Shown: positions 36,887 to 46,779 of the stretch, piece by piece
Position numbering within the stretch: position 1 is the stretch's first letter
Layout: every line of letters begins with the position of its first letter
Source of the DNA: Thalassovita aquimarina
Lineage (GTDB): Bacteria; Pseudomonadota; Alphaproteobacteria; Rhodobacterales; Rhodobacteraceae
Direction: 5' to 3'
Length of the DNA: 64,000 nucleotides
Assembly (NCBI RefSeq): GCF_018219815.1
Contig: NZ_JADMKU010000004.1
Coordinates: forward strand, 220,304-284,303
Made by a program: the position numbers and the translations under genes
Notes under the pieces: generated by a model
Database searches by the model: none
What the model was told of the DNA's origin: nothing
The model's input: only the letters and a program-made list of their open reading frames with translations

Positions 36887-37929
36887 TGCAGTTCCTCGAA
36901 CGGATCGTCGGCAGCAAGGTCCTCGGTCCAGCCGAACGTGTCCCAGCTGTGTTTCATATGTTCGGGCAGCGGTGCGGTGATGGTCACCGATTTCTTCGTC
37001 TCCGGATGCAGGAAGGTCATGCTGCGCGCGTGCAGGTGCAGCTTCTTGCTGATCACCCCGCCCAGCTGCGCGCCCCAGCCATCGCCCAGGTTTTCCTGAC
37101 CCGATCCGCCATATTTGCCGTCGCCGATGATCGGATGGCCGATTTCGGCCATATGCGCGCGCAGCTGGTGGGTGCGTCCGGTCAGCGGTTCCATCGCCAC
37201 CCAGGACGCCCGCCCGGCGACCCGGTACAGCGTGGCATAAAGCGTATGGGCGCGTTTCGCGCCGGGCGTCTTGTCGATGTCGCGCGGATGCACGCAGATC
37301 ATCTTTTCGCCCTCGCCCTTGGCCCCGTGCCCCGCCGCCTTGACCAGCCCGTACTTGATTTCACCCAGGTAGGGCGTCGGCACGCCGGCGACCAGCGCCC
37401 AGTAGATCTTGCGCGTCTGCTTGTGCCTCAGCGCCGCCGTCAGCGCCTGCGCCGCAGTGCGGGTCCGCGCCAGCAGCAACACGCCCGAGGTATCCTTGTC
37501 GAGCCGGTGAACAAGCCGCGGCTTTTCCTCAAACCCGAATTTCAGCGCCTCGGCCAAGCCGTCCACATGGCGGGTCTGCTTACTGCCCCCCTGCGTCGGC
37601 AAACCGGCGGGTTTGTTCAGGGCGATGATATCGTCGTCGCGGTAGATGACGCAGGACTGGATCATCTTCGCGTCGGCGTCCGAAACCTTGGATTTCGGTG
37701 CTGCCTTCTTGACTTCGCCGGGGGTCGGCAAGGGCGGGATGCGCACCTGCTGGCCCGGTTCAAGACGGGTCGAGGCCTTCACCCGGCCGCCATCGACGCG
37801 CAATTCGCCCTTGCGGCACATCTTTTCGATCCGGCCCTGGGCCAGGTGCGGGAACATCCGCTTCAGCCAGCGGTCCAGCCGCTGATCGCCGTCATCCGGT
37901 CCGACCGTGATCGTTTGCACACCGCTCAT
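36883..37929 (-). CDS. rluC: RluA-family 23S rRNA pseudouridine synthase (RluC-like)
   Basis: 348 residues from the ATG at 37929, which overlaps the crcB stop (ATGA). An S4 RNA-binding domain (about 10-75: QRLDRWLKRMFPHLAQGRIEKM) precedes the catalytic domain. There, RLDKDTSGVLLLART holds the catalytic Asp (near residue 140) and EPLTGRTHQLRAHM is the RluA motif III (near 250). It is expected to modify 23S rRNA uridines; the exact sites cannot be told from sequence. Confidence 0.92.
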   Translation of the reverse strand: MSGVQTITVGPDDGDQRLDRWLKRMFPHLAQGRIEKMCRKGELRVDGGRVKASTRLEPGQQVRIPPLPTPGEVKKAAPKSKVSDADAKMIQSCVIYRDDDIIALNKPAGLPTQGGSKQTRHVDGLAEALKFGFEEKPRLVHRLDKDTSGVLLLARTRTAAQALTAALRHKQTRKIYWALVAGVPTPYLGEIKYGLVKAAGHGAKGEGEKMICVHPRDIDKTPGAKRAHTLYATLYRVAGRASWVAMEPLTGRTHQLRAHMAEIGHPIIGDGKYGGSGQENLGDGWGAQLGGVISKKLHLHARSMTFLHPETKKSVTITAPLPEHMKHSWDTFGWTEDLAADDPFEELQ

Positions 37930-38303
37930 GCCAATATCCACCGCATCAAATGAATGCCTGCCACCAATGCCGTCAGAGACAGCACCACCGACAACCCGAC
38001 ATAGATTGCCGCCTGCCCCACCGCGCCGCGTTCGTAAAGCGTGTAGGCTTCCAGCGAAAAGGCCGAAAAGGTGGTGAAGCCACCCAGAAGCCCGGTCATC
38101 AGGATCGGGTTCAGATGGCTCATGCCCTTTTGGCCAAGATAGACCACGAACGCCCCCATGATCCCCGATCCGAGGATATTGACGAACAACACGCCAAGCG
38201 GGAACCCCGGCCCCATCATCTTGAAGATGGCGACACCGGACAGATAGCGCAGCGAGGCGCCAATCGCGCCCCCGAGGGCAACTTGCAAAGCCGTGATCAA
38301 CAT
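37926..38303 (-). CDS. crcB: Fluoride efflux channel CrcB/Fluc
   Basis: 125 residues from the ATG at 38303: four membrane segments, GGAIGASLRYL near residue 12, the conserved Asn in GVLFVNILGS and GLLGGFTTFSAFSLE near 75 (the Phe box lining the fluoride path). A longer frame from 38354 adds a polar leader without a ribosome site. I see no fluoride riboswitch in the 80 bp upstream, and it sits mid-operon after rarA. Confidence 0.94.
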   Translation of the reverse strand: MLITALQVALGGAIGASLRYLSGVAIFKMMGPGFPLGVLFVNILGSGIMGAFVVYLGQKGMSHLNPILMTGLLGGFTTFSAFSLEAYTLYERGAVGQAAIYVGLSVVLSLTALVAGIHLMRWILA

Positions 38304-38383
38304 GCGCCTCTCCTGAGACGTGGGGGTGGGAATGTCAAGCAAACAAGGGGGCAAGGTGCCCCTGCCCTTGGCGCATCGCCCGA

Positions 38384-39697
38384 TCAGCCCCGCTTCGCCC
38401 TGAGTTTCTCGAAATAATCCAGACGCTTTTTCAGTTCGCGCTCGAACCCGCGCTCCACCGGCAGGTAATAGGCGCCTCGGCGCATGGTTTCGGGGAAATA
38501 ATTCTGCCCCGAAAACGCATCCTCGGCATCGTGATCATAGGCATAGCCGTCGCCATAGCCCTGATCCTTCATCATCTGCGTCGGTGCGTTCAGGATGTGT
38601 TTCGGCGGCGGTTCGCTACCGGTCTTGCGCGCGGCGGCGCGGGCCGCCTTGTAGGCGGTGTAGACCGCGTTGCTTTTCGGCGCCAGGGCAAGGTAGGTCA
38701 CCGCCTGCGCCAGCGCCAGTTCGCCCTCGGGGCTGCCCAGCCGTTCATAGGTTTCCCAGGCCTGCAGGCACAGATGCTGCGCCTGCGGGTCGGCCAGGCC
38801 GATGTCTTCGACCGCCATGCGCACGATGCGGCGGGCGAGGTAACGGGGATCTTCTCCCCCTTCCAGCATCCGCGCGAACCAGTACAGCGCCGCGTCCGGA
38901 TCCGACCCGCGCACCGACTTGTGCAGCGCCGAAATCAGGTTGTAATGCTCGTCGCCCGACTTGTCGTATTTCGCCGCCCGCTTCATCAGCCGCTTGGACA
39001 GCGCATCGACCGTCAGCTTGCCGTCGACCTTCCAGGCCGCGACCTGTTCGATCAGGTTCAGCAGCGCGCGCCCGTCGCCATCGGCCATTTCCAGCAGCGC
39101 CTCGCGCGCCGGCCCGTCAAGCGGCAGGGCCCGGCCAAGTTCCTTTTCCGCCCGCTGCGCCAGCCGTTCCAGATCGGCCAGCGACAGCCGTTCCAGCACC
39201 AGGACCTGCGACCGGCTCAGCACAGCGGCGTTCAGTTCGAAACTGGGGTTTTCCGTCGTCGCACCGACCAGAAGGATGGTGCCGTCTTCCATATGCGGCA
39301 GGAAACTGTCCTGCTGCGCCTTGTTGAAGCGGTGGATTTCATCGACGAACAGAAGCGTTCCCTGCCCGGTCTGGCGGCGCAGGCTCGCCGCTTCGAACAC
39401 TTTCTTGAGGTCCGGCACGCCGGTGAAGATCGCGCTGATCTGCACGAAATGCAGATCGGTTTCATCCGCCAGCAGCCGCGCGATGGTGGTCTTGCCCACG
39501 CCCGGCGGCCCCCAGAAGATCAGCGAAGACAGGCTGCCCGAGCGCAGCATCACCCCCAACGGCGCATCATCGCCCAGCACCTGTTCCTGGCCGATGACCT
39601 CGGACAGGGATTTCGGGCGCAAGCGATCTGCCAGCGGACGATGCGCACTGGCGTGATGGTTCTCCGTTTCCGGGCTGGGATCGAACAGGTCGGGCAT
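38384..39697 (-). CDS. rarA: Replication-associated recombination protein A
   Basis: 437 residues, clamp-loader-type AAA+ ATPase (MgsA/RarA). Seen: RPKSLSEVIGQEQVLG near residue 28, Walker A GPPGVGKTTIARLL near 63, Walker B LFVDEIHRFNKAQQDSFLP near 115, GATTENPSFELN (sensor 1), and the C-terminal tetramerisation region. It acts on stalled replication forks. It starts 3 bp after degP stops, so the two are co-transcribed. Confidence 0.95.
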   Translation of the reverse strand: MPDLFDPSPETENHHASAHRPLADRLRPKSLSEVIGQEQVLGDDAPLGVMLRSGSLSSLIFWGPPGVGKTTIARLLADETDLHFVQISAIFTGVPDLKKVFEAASLRRQTGQGTLLFVDEIHRFNKAQQDSFLPHMEDGTILLVGATTENPSFELNAAVLSRSQVLVLERLSLADLERLAQRAEKELGRALPLDGPAREALLEMADGDGRALLNLIEQVAAWKVDGKLTVDALSKRLMKRAAKYDKSGDEHYNLISALHKSVRGSDPDAALYWFARMLEGGEDPRYLARRIVRMAVEDIGLADPQAQHLCLQAWETYERLGSPEGELALAQAVTYLALAPKSNAVYTAYKAARAAARKTGSEPPPKHILNAPTQMMKDQGYGDGYAYDHDAEDAFSGQNYFPETMRRGAYYLPVERGFERELKKRLDYFEKLRAKRG

Positions 39698-39700
39698 GGA

Positions 39701-41080
39701 TTACAGCCTGAACCGGATCACCAGCCGCTGCAAGCCGCGCTGCACGTCGAAAGCCAGAACACGCACCCGGCCCGACAGCACCTGTTGCACGTCATCGGTG
39801 GTTTCCACCGTTTCGCCGTTGATCACGTGGAGGATATCACCCTTGCGCAACCCAACCTGACCGCCGAACGGTCCCGGGTCCTCGACCACAACGCCGGTGC
39901 TGCCCAGCGGCAAACCGTATTCGGCCAGAACCGCCGGATTGATATTCACCACCTGCAACCCCGGCAAGGCGGTGCTCTTGCCCATCTGGCGGCGGTCGCG
40001 CTGCGGTTTTTCCGGCGCGGCCAACAGGCGCACCGGGGTATCGAAACTCTTGCCGTTCCGGACTGCGGTTACCGTTACCTCTTCGCCAAGCCCCGCGACG
40101 GACATGCGGAAAATCATCTCGGCCGGGGTGTTCACCGGCTGCCCGTCGACGGCGACGATCACGTCGCCCGGTTCGATCCCGGCTTCAAGGAAGGGGCTGA
40201 CCTTCTGCAGCCCCGACACAACGATCCCGCCCGGACGGTCCAGCCCGAGGCTGGCGGCGATATCGGCATCCACCGGTTGCCCGTTCATCCCCGCCCAGGG
40301 GCGTTGAAATCTTTCGTGCCCTTGCCGCGCCTGCGCCACGAATTGCGCCACGAGGTTGGACGGAATGGCGAAACCGATCCCGTTCGACCCGCCCGAACGG
40401 GTCAGGATCGAGGTATTGACCCCGATCAGTTGCCCGTTGACGTCGATCAGCGCCCCGCCCGAATTGCCCGGGTTGATCGGCGCGTCGGTCTGGATGAAAT
40501 AACCGCGCCCGTTGCCCGTCGCCGTGCCCGAGCGCGCCAATCCCGACACGATGCCGCTGGACACGGTCTGGCCAACACCGAACGGGTTGCCGATGGCCAG
40601 CACCAATTCGCCCACCTCGACCCCGTCGCTGTCGCGCAGGTTCAGGAAGGGCATGTCGGCCGCTCCGTCCAGCTTCAGGATCGCCAGGTCGCTGTCTTCG
40701 TCGGCCAGCATCACCTCGGCGTCGAATTCACGCCGGTCGTTCAGAACCACCCGGATTTCCGCCGCATCGCCCACCACGTGGTAATTCGACACGACATAGC
40801 CGTCTTCGGACAGGATCACCCCCGACCCCAGCGAATTCTGCACCTGCGGCCGGACTTCGCCGAAATCGCGGAACAGACCGCGAAAGAACGGATCGTTCTG
40901 AAACGGGCTTTGCCGCGCCTGCACGATACGCTTGGCGTAGATATTGACCACCGCCGGGGTGGCCTGCTTCACCAAGGGCGCAAAGCCCAGCTGAATTTCC
41001 ATCTGTTTTTCCGGCACGCGGGTTTCCGCGGCCAGCGGGGCGGCAATAATCAGAAGAACGGTGGTAAGAATGCGAAACAT
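39701..41080 (-). CDS. Periplasmic serine protease, DegP/HtrA family
   Basis: 459 residues from the ATG at 41080, giving a signal peptide (LTTVLLIIAAPLAAE). The trypsin-like domain has His in VVSNYHVVGDA, Asp in DEDSDLAILKL and Ser in INPGNSGGALIDV. Two PDZ domains follow (about 250-345 and 365-455). It degrades or refolds damaged envelope proteins. A longer frame to 41347 runs into rplQ and is rejected. It appears to begin a minus-strand unit continuing through rarA, crcB, rluC, HAD and ATP12. Confidence 0.93.
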   Translation of the reverse strand: MFRILTTVLLIIAAPLAAETRVPEKQMEIQLGFAPLVKQATPAVVNIYAKRIVQARQSPFQNDPFFRGLFRDFGEVRPQVQNSLGSGVILSEDGYVVSNYHVVGDAAEIRVVLNDRREFDAEVMLADEDSDLAILKLDGAADMPFLNLRDSDGVEVGELVLAIGNPFGVGQTVSSGIVSGLARSGTATGNGRGYFIQTDAPINPGNSGGALIDVNGQLIGVNTSILTRSGGSNGIGFAIPSNLVAQFVAQARQGHERFQRPWAGMNGQPVDADIAASLGLDRPGGIVVSGLQKVSPFLEAGIEPGDVIVAVDGQPVNTPAEMIFRMSVAGLGEEVTVTAVRNGKSFDTPVRLLAAPEKPQRDRRQMGKSTALPGLQVVNINPAVLAEYGLPLGSTGVVVEDPGPFGGQVGLRKGDILHVINGETVETTDDVQQVLSGRVRVLAFDVQRGLQRLVIRFRL

Positions 41081-41180
41081 CGGGTCTGCCTTTAATTGAC
41101 GTGTTCCTGATATGCGAAGCAGGCCGCCGGATTGCAAGCGCTCAACCGCAGCCGCACGTATGTGTGAGCCGCGCTCAAAG

Positions 41181-41210
41181 AAAAAGCCCCGGCTCTTTCG
41201 AACCGGGGCC
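41181..41210 (-). terminator. Intrinsic terminator after rplQ
   Basis: On the minus strand GCCCCGGTTC-GAAA-GAGCCGGGGC is followed by TTTTTC. It ends the rpsM-rpsK-rpoA-rplQ unit, 25 bp past rplQ. Confidence 0.9.
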
Positions 41211-41234
41211 TGATCTGGTCGATGACCGGATACC

Positions 41235-41657
41235 TTATTCTTCGGTAGCCGCTTCTTCGGCTTCCAGGCGGGCCTTGTCGGCGGCGCCCTTCGCGGCCGG
41301 GTCACGATCGACGAACTCGATGATCGCCATCGGCGCCATGTCGCCATAGCGGAAGCCGGCCTTCAGGACGCGGATGTAACCGCCCTGACGTTCCTTGTAG
41401 CGCGGGCCCAGAACGTCGAACAGTTTCTCGACATACTGGTCCTGCTTCAGCTGGGCAGCGGCCTGACGGCGGGCGTGCAGATCGCCGCGCTTGGCCAGCG
41501 TGATCAGTTTTTCAACGATCGGACGCAGTTCCTTGGCTTTCGGCAGGGTGGTCTTGATCTGTTCGTGTTCGATCAGCGAACCGGCCATGTTGGCCCACAG
41601 GGCCTTGCGGTGTTCATGAGTACGGTTCAGACGGCGGTAACCACGAGCGTGACGCAT
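41235..41657 (-). CDS. rplQ: 50S ribosomal protein L17
   Basis: 140 residues: [20 protein letters not shown] at the start, [22 protein letters not shown] near residue 35, and a short acidic alphaproteobacterial C-terminal tail. It is the last gene of the alpha operon and is followed by a strong terminator. Confidence 0.98.
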   Translation of the reverse strand: MRHARGYRRLNRTHEHRKALWANMAGSLIEHEQIKTTLPKAKELRPIVEKLITLAKRGDLHARRQAAAQLKQDQYVEKLFDVLGPRYKERQGGYIRVLKAGFRYGDMAPMAIIEFVDRDPAAKGAADKARLEAEEAATEE

Positions 41658-41811
41658 TTTCTATCTCCTAAATTCGCGTTTTGCTTTGTCTGACCGGCGA
41701 TGCGTGTCACCGGCTCTCCTTGGGGCAGTTGCCCAGTTCTTCCCCGGCATTCCGGGCATTTGTTCGGTCCGGGGCGACGGATGCCGCCGCCCCTTCTTGT
41801 TTCTCGATCGC

Positions 41812-42828
41812 TCAGAAGGCGTCTTCGAACTTCTTCGCCAGATCTTCGATGTTGTCCGGCGGCCAGTCCTCGACATCCATGCCCAGATGCAGGCCCATGC
41901 CCGACAGCACTTCCTTGATCTCGTTCAGCGACTTGCGGCCGAAGTTCGGGGTGCGCAGCATCTCGGCTTCGGTTTTCTGGATCAGGTCGCCGATATAGAC
42001 GATGTTGTCGTTCTTCAGGCAATTTGCCGAACGGACCGACAGTTCCAGTTCGTCCACTTTCTTCAGCAGCAGCGGGTTGAATTCCAGACCGTCGTCTTCC
42101 GCCTCGCGGCCAGCCGCTTCGGGTTCTTCGAAGTTGACGAAGATCGACAGCTGATCCTGCAGGATGCGCGCCGCAAAGGCGATCGCGTCCTCGGGGGTGA
42201 CCGATCCGTCGGTTTCGATCTTCATGGTCAGCTTGTCATAGTCCAGAACCTGACCTTCACGGGTCGGCTGCACGTCGTAGCTGACCTTCTTGACCGGCGA
42301 ATAGATCGCGTCGATCGGCATCAGGCCGATGGGCGCGTCTTCCGGCTTGTTGCGGTCAGCCGGGACATAGCCCTTACCGGTGTTGACGGTCAGTTCCATG
42401 TACAGGTCCGCACCTTCGTCGAGGTGACAGATCACGTGATCCTTGTTCAGGATCTCGATGCCCGCGCTGTCGCTGATGTCGCCCGCGGTGACCACGGCCG
42501 GCCCCTTGGCGTTGATCGACAGGCGCTTGGGCCCTTCGACTTCCATCCGTAGCGACACGCCCTTGAGGTTCAGCACGATGTCGGTCACGTCTTCACGCAC
42601 ACCGGCAACGCTGGAGAATTCGTGCAGAACGTTGTCGATCTGAACGCTGGTGATGGCGGCGCCCTGAAGCGAGCTCATCAGCACGCGACGCAGCGCGTTG
42701 CCCAGCGTCAGGCCGAAACCGCGTTCCAGCGGTTCGGCAACCAGCGCAGCCTGACGGCTCGGGTCATTGCCCGGCTTCACGTCAAGCTGAGTCGGCTTGA
42801 TCAATTCTGCCCAGTTCTTGTGGATCAT
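41812..42828 (-). CDS. rpoA: DNA-directed RNA polymerase alpha subunit
   Basis: 338 residues from the ATG at 42828. The N-terminal assembly domain ([23 protein letters not shown] near residue 40) and the C-terminal promoter/activator-binding domain ([33 protein letters not shown] near 295) are complete. A 111-bp gap before it and a 154-bp gap after it each contain an inverted repeat. Confidence 0.99.
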   Translation of the reverse strand: MIHKNWAELIKPTQLDVKPGNDPSRQAALVAEPLERGFGLTLGNALRRVLMSSLQGAAITSVQIDNVLHEFSSVAGVREDVTDIVLNLKGVSLRMEVEGPKRLSINAKGPAVVTAGDISDSAGIEILNKDHVICHLDEGADLYMELTVNTGKGYVPADRNKPEDAPIGLMPIDAIYSPVKKVSYDVQPTREGQVLDYDKLTMKIETDGSVTPEDAIAFAARILQDQLSIFVNFEEPEAAGREAEDDGLEFNPLLLKKVDELELSVRSANCLKNDNIVYIGDLIQKTEAEMLRTPNFGRKSLNEIKEVLSGMGLHLGMDVEDWPPDNIEDLAKKFEDAF

Positions 42829-42896
42829 GCGTCCCTCCATTCCTGTCTTGTCCCCATGTCCGAAGGCCAAGACGCCCGAGGTTTCAAAATGACGGA

Positions 42897-42924
42897 CTGG
42901 GGCCGTGCGGTCGCACAGCCCCAG
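42897..42924 (-). other. Hairpin between rpsK and rpoA
   Basis: CTGGGGC-CGTGCG flanks a 2-base loop with CGCAC-GCCCCAG (one mismatch). No T tract directly follows, so it is probably an mRNA processing or attenuation stem. Confidence 0.35.
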
Positions 42925-42939
42925 CTGATAAAGATGTTA

Positions 42940-43332
42940 TTAGACCCGGCGACGTTTCGGCGGGCGGCAGCCGTTGTGCGCGATCGGGGTCACATCACGG
43001 ATCGAGGTGATGTTGAAACCGACAGCGGCCAGCGCGCGCAGCGCCGATTCACGGCCCGAACCGGGGCCCTGAACTTCGACTTCCAGGGTTTTAACGCCGT
43101 GTTCCTGTGCTTTCTTGCCTGCGTCTTCCGCAGCCATCTGAGCCGCGTAGGGAGTCGATTTGCGCGACCCCTTGAAGCCCATGGTGCCGGCCGACGACCA
43201 CGAAATGGCGTTGCCCTGCACGTCCGAGATCAGAATCTTGGTGTTGTTGAAGCTGGAGTTCACATGTGCGACGCCAGCTGCGATGTTCTTGGAGACCTTT
43301 TTCTTGCCCCCACGACGGGTATCACGTGCCAT
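42940..43332 (-). CDS. rpsK: 30S ribosomal protein S11
   Basis: 130 residues: [20 protein letters not shown] near residue 18, [20 protein letters not shown], and the C-terminal [18 protein letters not shown]. It lies 15 bp after rpsM. The canonical rpsD that follows in enterobacteria is absent, as usual in alphaproteobacteria. Confidence 0.99.
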   Translation of the reverse strand: MARDTRRGGKKKVSKNIAAGVAHVNSSFNNTKILISDVQGNAISWSSAGTMGFKGSRKSTPYAAQMAAEDAGKKAQEHGVKTLEVEVQGPGSGRESALRALAAVGFNITSIRDVTPIAHNGCRPPKRRRV

Positions 43333-43347
43333 TGGTGCTGTCCTCCC

Positions 43348-43716
43348 TTACTTCTTCTTACCGGCGATGGCCTTTGCGGGGCCTTTGCGGGTACGAGCGT
43401 TGGTGTGAGTACGCTGACCGCGTACGGGGAGGTTGCGACGATGGCGCAGGCCGCGGTAGCAGCCCAGGTCCATCAGGCGCTTGATGTTCATCTGAACTTC
43501 ACGACGCAGGTCACCTTCGACGGTGTAGTTGGCGTCGATATGTTCGCGGATGGCCAGAACTTCGGCGTCCGACAGTTCGTTCACACGACGCGTCGATTCG
43601 ATGTTCACGGCTTCGCAGATGGCCTTGGCCGACGAGGGGCCAATACCGGTGATGTAAGTGAGGGCGATGGGGACCCGTTTTGCAGTCGGGATGTTTACGC
43701 CGGCGATACGTGCCAC
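43348..43716 (-). CDS. rpsM: 30S ribosomal protein S13
   Basis: 122 residues from a GTG at 43716, which gives the conserved N-terminus [20 protein letters not shown]; an upstream ATG frame would add 17 residues never seen in S13. [22 protein letters not shown] near the C-terminus is the family signature. GTG initiation and a structured leader upstream could limit translation. Confidence 0.98.
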   Translation of the reverse strand: MARIAGVNIPTAKRVPIALTYITGIGPSSAKAICEAVNIESTRRVNELSDAEVLAIREHIDANYTVEGDLRREVQMNIKRLMDLGCYRGLRHRRNLPVRGQRTHTNARTRKGPAKAIAGKKK

Positions 43717-43774
43717 GTCTAACTTTCCTTTTCGTTGCGGTTCCGTAACTCCAGAACCTTTTTTCACAACGTAA

Positions 43775-43842
43775 GCCCGAAGCTATCCCGCTTCGGGCCG
43801 CAGCTGATCCAGGTGATCTCTAACACGGGTGCGACCCGTATT
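43775..43842 (-). other. Two hairpins in the rpsM leader
   Basis: GCCCGAAGC-GGGATA-GCTTCGGGC (43775-43798) and the dyad ACGGGT-CGC-ACCCGT (about 43827-43841) lie 59-125 bp upstream of rpsM. They may be a regulatory leader of the alpha block; neither has a following T tract. Confidence 0.4.
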
Positions 43843-43872
43843 ACAAAAATGATTCTCTTACAGAGATGTCGG

Positions 43873-43901
43873 TAGGTAGGAGGATTTTTCCACAAGGTCA
43901 A
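43873..43901 (-). promoter_or_regulatory. Possible promoter of the rpsM block
   Basis: Minus strand TTGACC (43896-43901), a 17-bp spacer, TACCTA (43873-43878). The -35 is good and the -10 is weak. It lies between the adk terminator and rpsM. Confidence 0.3.
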
Positions 43902-43960
43902 GGGCGGATTGGGTCCGGCGAAGTCAGCCGGGAATTCCGCGCCGCGCTTCCCCTGAAAAG

Positions 43961-43996
43961 GGAAACGGCGGCGCCCGTAAAGGTGCCGCCGTTTCC
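43961..43996 (-). terminator. Intrinsic terminator after adk
   Basis: A 12-bp perfect stem GGAAACGGCGGC / GCCGCCGTTTCC with a 12-base loop; the minus strand continues CTTTTC. It lies 20 bp past adk. The long loop makes it weaker than the other block terminators. Confidence 0.65.
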
Positions 43997-44015
43997 AATC
44001 CCTGCCCCGGGCCGG

Positions 44016-44660
44016 TCAGGCGTCCAGGATCGCCGAGATCGCGGCGCGCACGCCATCGATTTCGCCCAGGCCATCGACCGAGCTCAGCTGACCCTTGGCA
44101 TAGTAGTAGCCGATCAGCGGGGAGGTCTTCTTGTAGTATTCCATCAGGCGCTGCTTGAGGCTGTCCTCGTTGTCGTCCGCCCGGCGCTTCTGGGTGGTGC
44201 CGCCGCAATTGGTGCACTTGCCGTCAGCCGGCCAGGGCTTGGTCTCGTCGTGATAGACCTCGCCGCAGTCGCCGCAGGTCGAGCGGCCGGTGATGCGCGA
44301 CACCAACGCGGCATCGTCCACCTGCATCTCGACAACGGCATCAAGCTTCTCGCCCTTTTCCTCCAGCAGCTCGGCCAGGGCATCCGCCTGGGCCAGGGTG
44401 CGGGGGAAGCCGTCGAAGATGAAACCGCCGGCCTTGTCGCCTTCCAGCTTCTCGCGGATCAGGCCGATCACGATCTCGTCGGTAACCAGATCACCGCGCG
44501 CCATCACGTCGGCCACGATCTTGCCCATCTCGGTGCCGCTGTCCTTGGCTTCGCGCAGCATGTCGCCGGTCGAAAGCTGGATCATGTTGCGGGTATCCAC
44601 CAGATAGCGGGCTTGCGTTCCTTTGCCCGCTCCGGGCGGTCCAAGCAAAATAATATTCAT
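44016..44660 (-). CDS. adk: Adenylate kinase
   Basis: 214 residues, long type: P-loop [13 protein letters not shown] at the N-terminus, [16 protein letters not shown] near residue 80, and a LID domain with four cysteines ([10 protein letters not shown] and CTNCGG), indicating a zinc-binding LID. It overlaps secY by 4 bases, as in many bacteria. Confidence 0.98.
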   Translation of the reverse strand: MNIILLGPPGAGKGTQARYLVDTRNMIQLSTGDMLREAKDSGTEMGKIVADVMARGDLVTDEIVIGLIREKLEGDKAGGFIFDGFPRTLAQADALAELLEEKGEKLDAVVEMQVDDAALVSRITGRSTCGDCGEVYHDETKPWPADGKCTNCGGTTQKRRADDNEDSLKQRLMEYYKKTSPLIGYYYAKGQLSSVDGLGEIDGVRAAISAILDA

Positions 44661-46018
44661 CGACGTGCGGGTCCCTTCCTTGCGCGTTTCTTCCCTTTAC
44701 CGCGAAGCTGCGATTTTTCAATCAGCCCTTCGTACTGGTGCGCCAGCAGGTGGCTTTGCACCTGTTGGATCGTATCCATGGTCACGGACACGACGATCAG
44801 CACCGAGGTGCCGCCAAAATAGAAGGGGATCGCCAGTTGGCTACGCAAAATCTCGGGCAAGAGACAAACTGCCGCAAGATAGAGTGACCCCAGCACCAGA
44901 ATCCGGTTGGTCACGTATTCCAGGTATTCGGCGGTTTTCTTGCCCGGACGGATACCGGGAACGAAACCGTTCTGGTTTTTCAGGTTGTCGGCCACGTCAT
45001 CGGGCTTGAACGACACGTTGAACGTGTAGAAATACGCGAAGAACACGATCATCCCGGTGAAGAAGGCCAAGTAAAGCGGCTGACCGGGGCCGAAATAGGC
45101 CAGCAGGGTCGACATGATCGGACCGGTCTGCTGACCCGAAAAGGTGCTGATCGTGGTCGGCAGCAGCAGCAGCGAGCTGGCGAAGATCGCCGGGATCACG
45201 CCGGCCGGGTTGACCTTGATCGGCAGGTGGCTGGAGCCGCCGTCATAGACCTTCATCCCGACCTGGCGGCGCGGGTACTGGATGTGGATTTTGCGCAGGG
45301 CGCGTTCCATAAACACCACGAAGGCGATCGTGGCAATCACCATCAGAAGCACGCCGACGATCACTGCCGGGCTGATCGCGCCGGACCGGCCCTGGCTGAG
45401 GAACTGTGCCAGCGCGGCGGGAACCTCGGCGATGATGCCGACGAAGATGATCAGGGAAATACCGTTGCCGATGCCGCGATTGGTGATCTGTTCACCCAGC
45501 CACATCAGGAACATGGTGCCGCCAACGAGGGTGATGACGCAGGATGCGCGGAAGAACAGCCCCGGATCGGTCACCAGGTCGCCCGCTTCCAGCGAGGCCG
45601 CAAGGCCGTAGGCCTGCAGCGTGGCCAGCGCCACGGTGCCGTAACGGGTATATTGGTTGATCTTCTTGCGGCCCTGTTCGCCTTCCTTCTTCAGCTGCTC
45701 CAGCGAAGGCACCATCGAGGTCAGAAGCTGCACGATGATCGAGGCCGAGATATAGGGCATGATGCCCAGGGCGAAAATGCCCATCCGGCCCAACGCGCCG
45801 CCAGTAAACATCGACAGGATGCCGCCCAGACCGGCGGCCGCTCCTTCCATGAAGTCGCGCAGCGCCGCGCCGTCGATCCCGGGAACCGGGATGAAGGTGC
45901 CAAGGCGATACACGATCAGAAGGCCCAGGGTGAACAGGATCCGGCTGCGCAGCTCGGTCGCCTTTCCAAGGGCGGCCCAGCTCGTGTTCGCTGCCATTTG
46001 TTCGACTGCAGATACCAT
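44657..46018 (-). CDS. secY: Protein translocase subunit SecY
   Basis: 453 residues with ten membrane segments: [11 protein letters not shown] near residue 48, the plug-region [33 protein letters not shown] near 185, and the C-terminal [22 protein letters not shown]. It forms the SecYEG channel. It sits 122 bp after rplO, with no terminator seen between them. Confidence 0.98.
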   Translation of the reverse strand: MVSAVEQMAANTSWAALGKATELRSRILFTLGLLIVYRLGTFIPVPGIDGAALRDFMEGAAAGLGGILSMFTGGALGRMGIFALGIMPYISASIIVQLLTSMVPSLEQLKKEGEQGRKKINQYTRYGTVALATLQAYGLAASLEAGDLVTDPGLFFRASCVITLVGGTMFLMWLGEQITNRGIGNGISLIIFVGIIAEVPAALAQFLSQGRSGAISPAVIVGVLLMVIATIAFVVFMERALRKIHIQYPRRQVGMKVYDGGSSHLPIKVNPAGVIPAIFASSLLLLPTTISTFSGQQTGPIMSTLLAYFGPGQPLYLAFFTGMIVFFAYFYTFNVSFKPDDVADNLKNQNGFVPGIRPGKKTAEYLEYVTNRILVLGSLYLAAVCLLPEILRSQLAIPFYFGGTSVLIVVSVTMDTIQQVQSHLLAHQYEGLIEKSQLRGKGKKRARKGPARR

Positions 46019-46140
46019 GCGTGGTCTCTCTTATATGACAACGCCGCCTAGAGCGTTTTCCAGCTCAGGCGGCGTTCTTAGGAAAACTGGGGTTCTATGT
46101 AAGCGGCTAAGGCGCCGCTCACAACCCGTTAAGCTGTCGC

Positions 46141-46599
46141 TTACGCTTTGACCTTCAGCGAACCGCCTGCTTTTTCGACGACTTCGATGGCTGCTTTCGA
46201 AGCGCCGGTCACTTCCAGGTCGATCTTGGCGCTGAAATCGCCCTTGGCCAGGATGCGAACGCCGTCCAGCTTGCGGCGCACCAGGCCGCTTTCGACCAGC
46301 ACGTCTTCGGTGATCGGTGCCTTGGCGTCGATCTTGCCGGCGTCGATGAACTTGGCCAGGATGCCCAGGTTCACAACAGCGTATTTCTTCGGGTTCGGAA
46401 CGTTGAAGCCGCGCTTGGGAAGGCGCTGGTAGAGCGGCATCTGGCCGCCTTCGTAGCCGTTGATGGCCACGCCCGAACGGGATTTCTGGCCTTTGATACC
46501 ACGGCCGCCCATCTTACCCTTGCCCGAACCGGGACCACGGCCCACACGGGTGCGTTTCGGCGTTGCGCCAGGATTGTCGCGCAGTTCATTCAATTTCAT
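46141..46599 (-). CDS. rplO: 50S ribosomal protein L15
   Basis: 152 residues from the ATG at 46599: [20 protein letters not shown], the [20 protein letters not shown] region and [15 protein letters not shown] near residue 50. Its usual upstream neighbour rpmD is 2.9 kb away; a candidate promoter sits about 100 bp upstream, so rplO appears to head its own transcript with secY and adk. Confidence 0.98.
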   Translation of the reverse strand: MKLNELRDNPGATPKRTRVGRGPGSGKGKMGGRGIKGQKSRSGVAINGYEGGQMPLYQRLPKRGFNVPNPKKYAVVNLGILAKFIDAGKIDAKAPITEDVLVESGLVRRKLDGVRILAKGDFSAKIDLEVTGASKAAIEVVEKAGGSLKVKA

Positions 46600-46696
46600 G
46601 TCGCTTCTCCTTGCCGGATGTGGCCCCCGAAGCGTGACAGGACCAAACGCGGCTTTTCTTGATTGTTGATTCTGTGGCTCAAAGTCCACCGGGGGG

Positions 46697-46725
46697 CGTA
46701 TAAACCCAAGCCAATCGCATTGCAA
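46697..46725 (-). promoter_or_regulatory. Candidate promoter of the rplO-secY-adk block
   Basis: Minus strand TTGCAA (46720-46725), a 17-bp spacer, TATACG (46697-46702), in the 180-bp gap between rplO and the upstream histidine kinase. Confidence 0.5.
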
Positions 46726-46779
46726 GACTGCGCGAACCGACCACCCGGCGGGGTGGCCATCCCTATGTCCCGCCGGGTT

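Noticed and set aside
38531..41095. 854-codon open frame on the plus strand
   Set aside because: It is antisense to rarA and degP, both with complete motifs; low-complexity and without any domain.
41771..41793. GGGGCGACGG/CCGCCGCCCC stem between rpoA and rplQ
   Set aside because: No T tract on the minus strand, so not a terminator; perhaps an mRNA processing stem, too weak to annotate.
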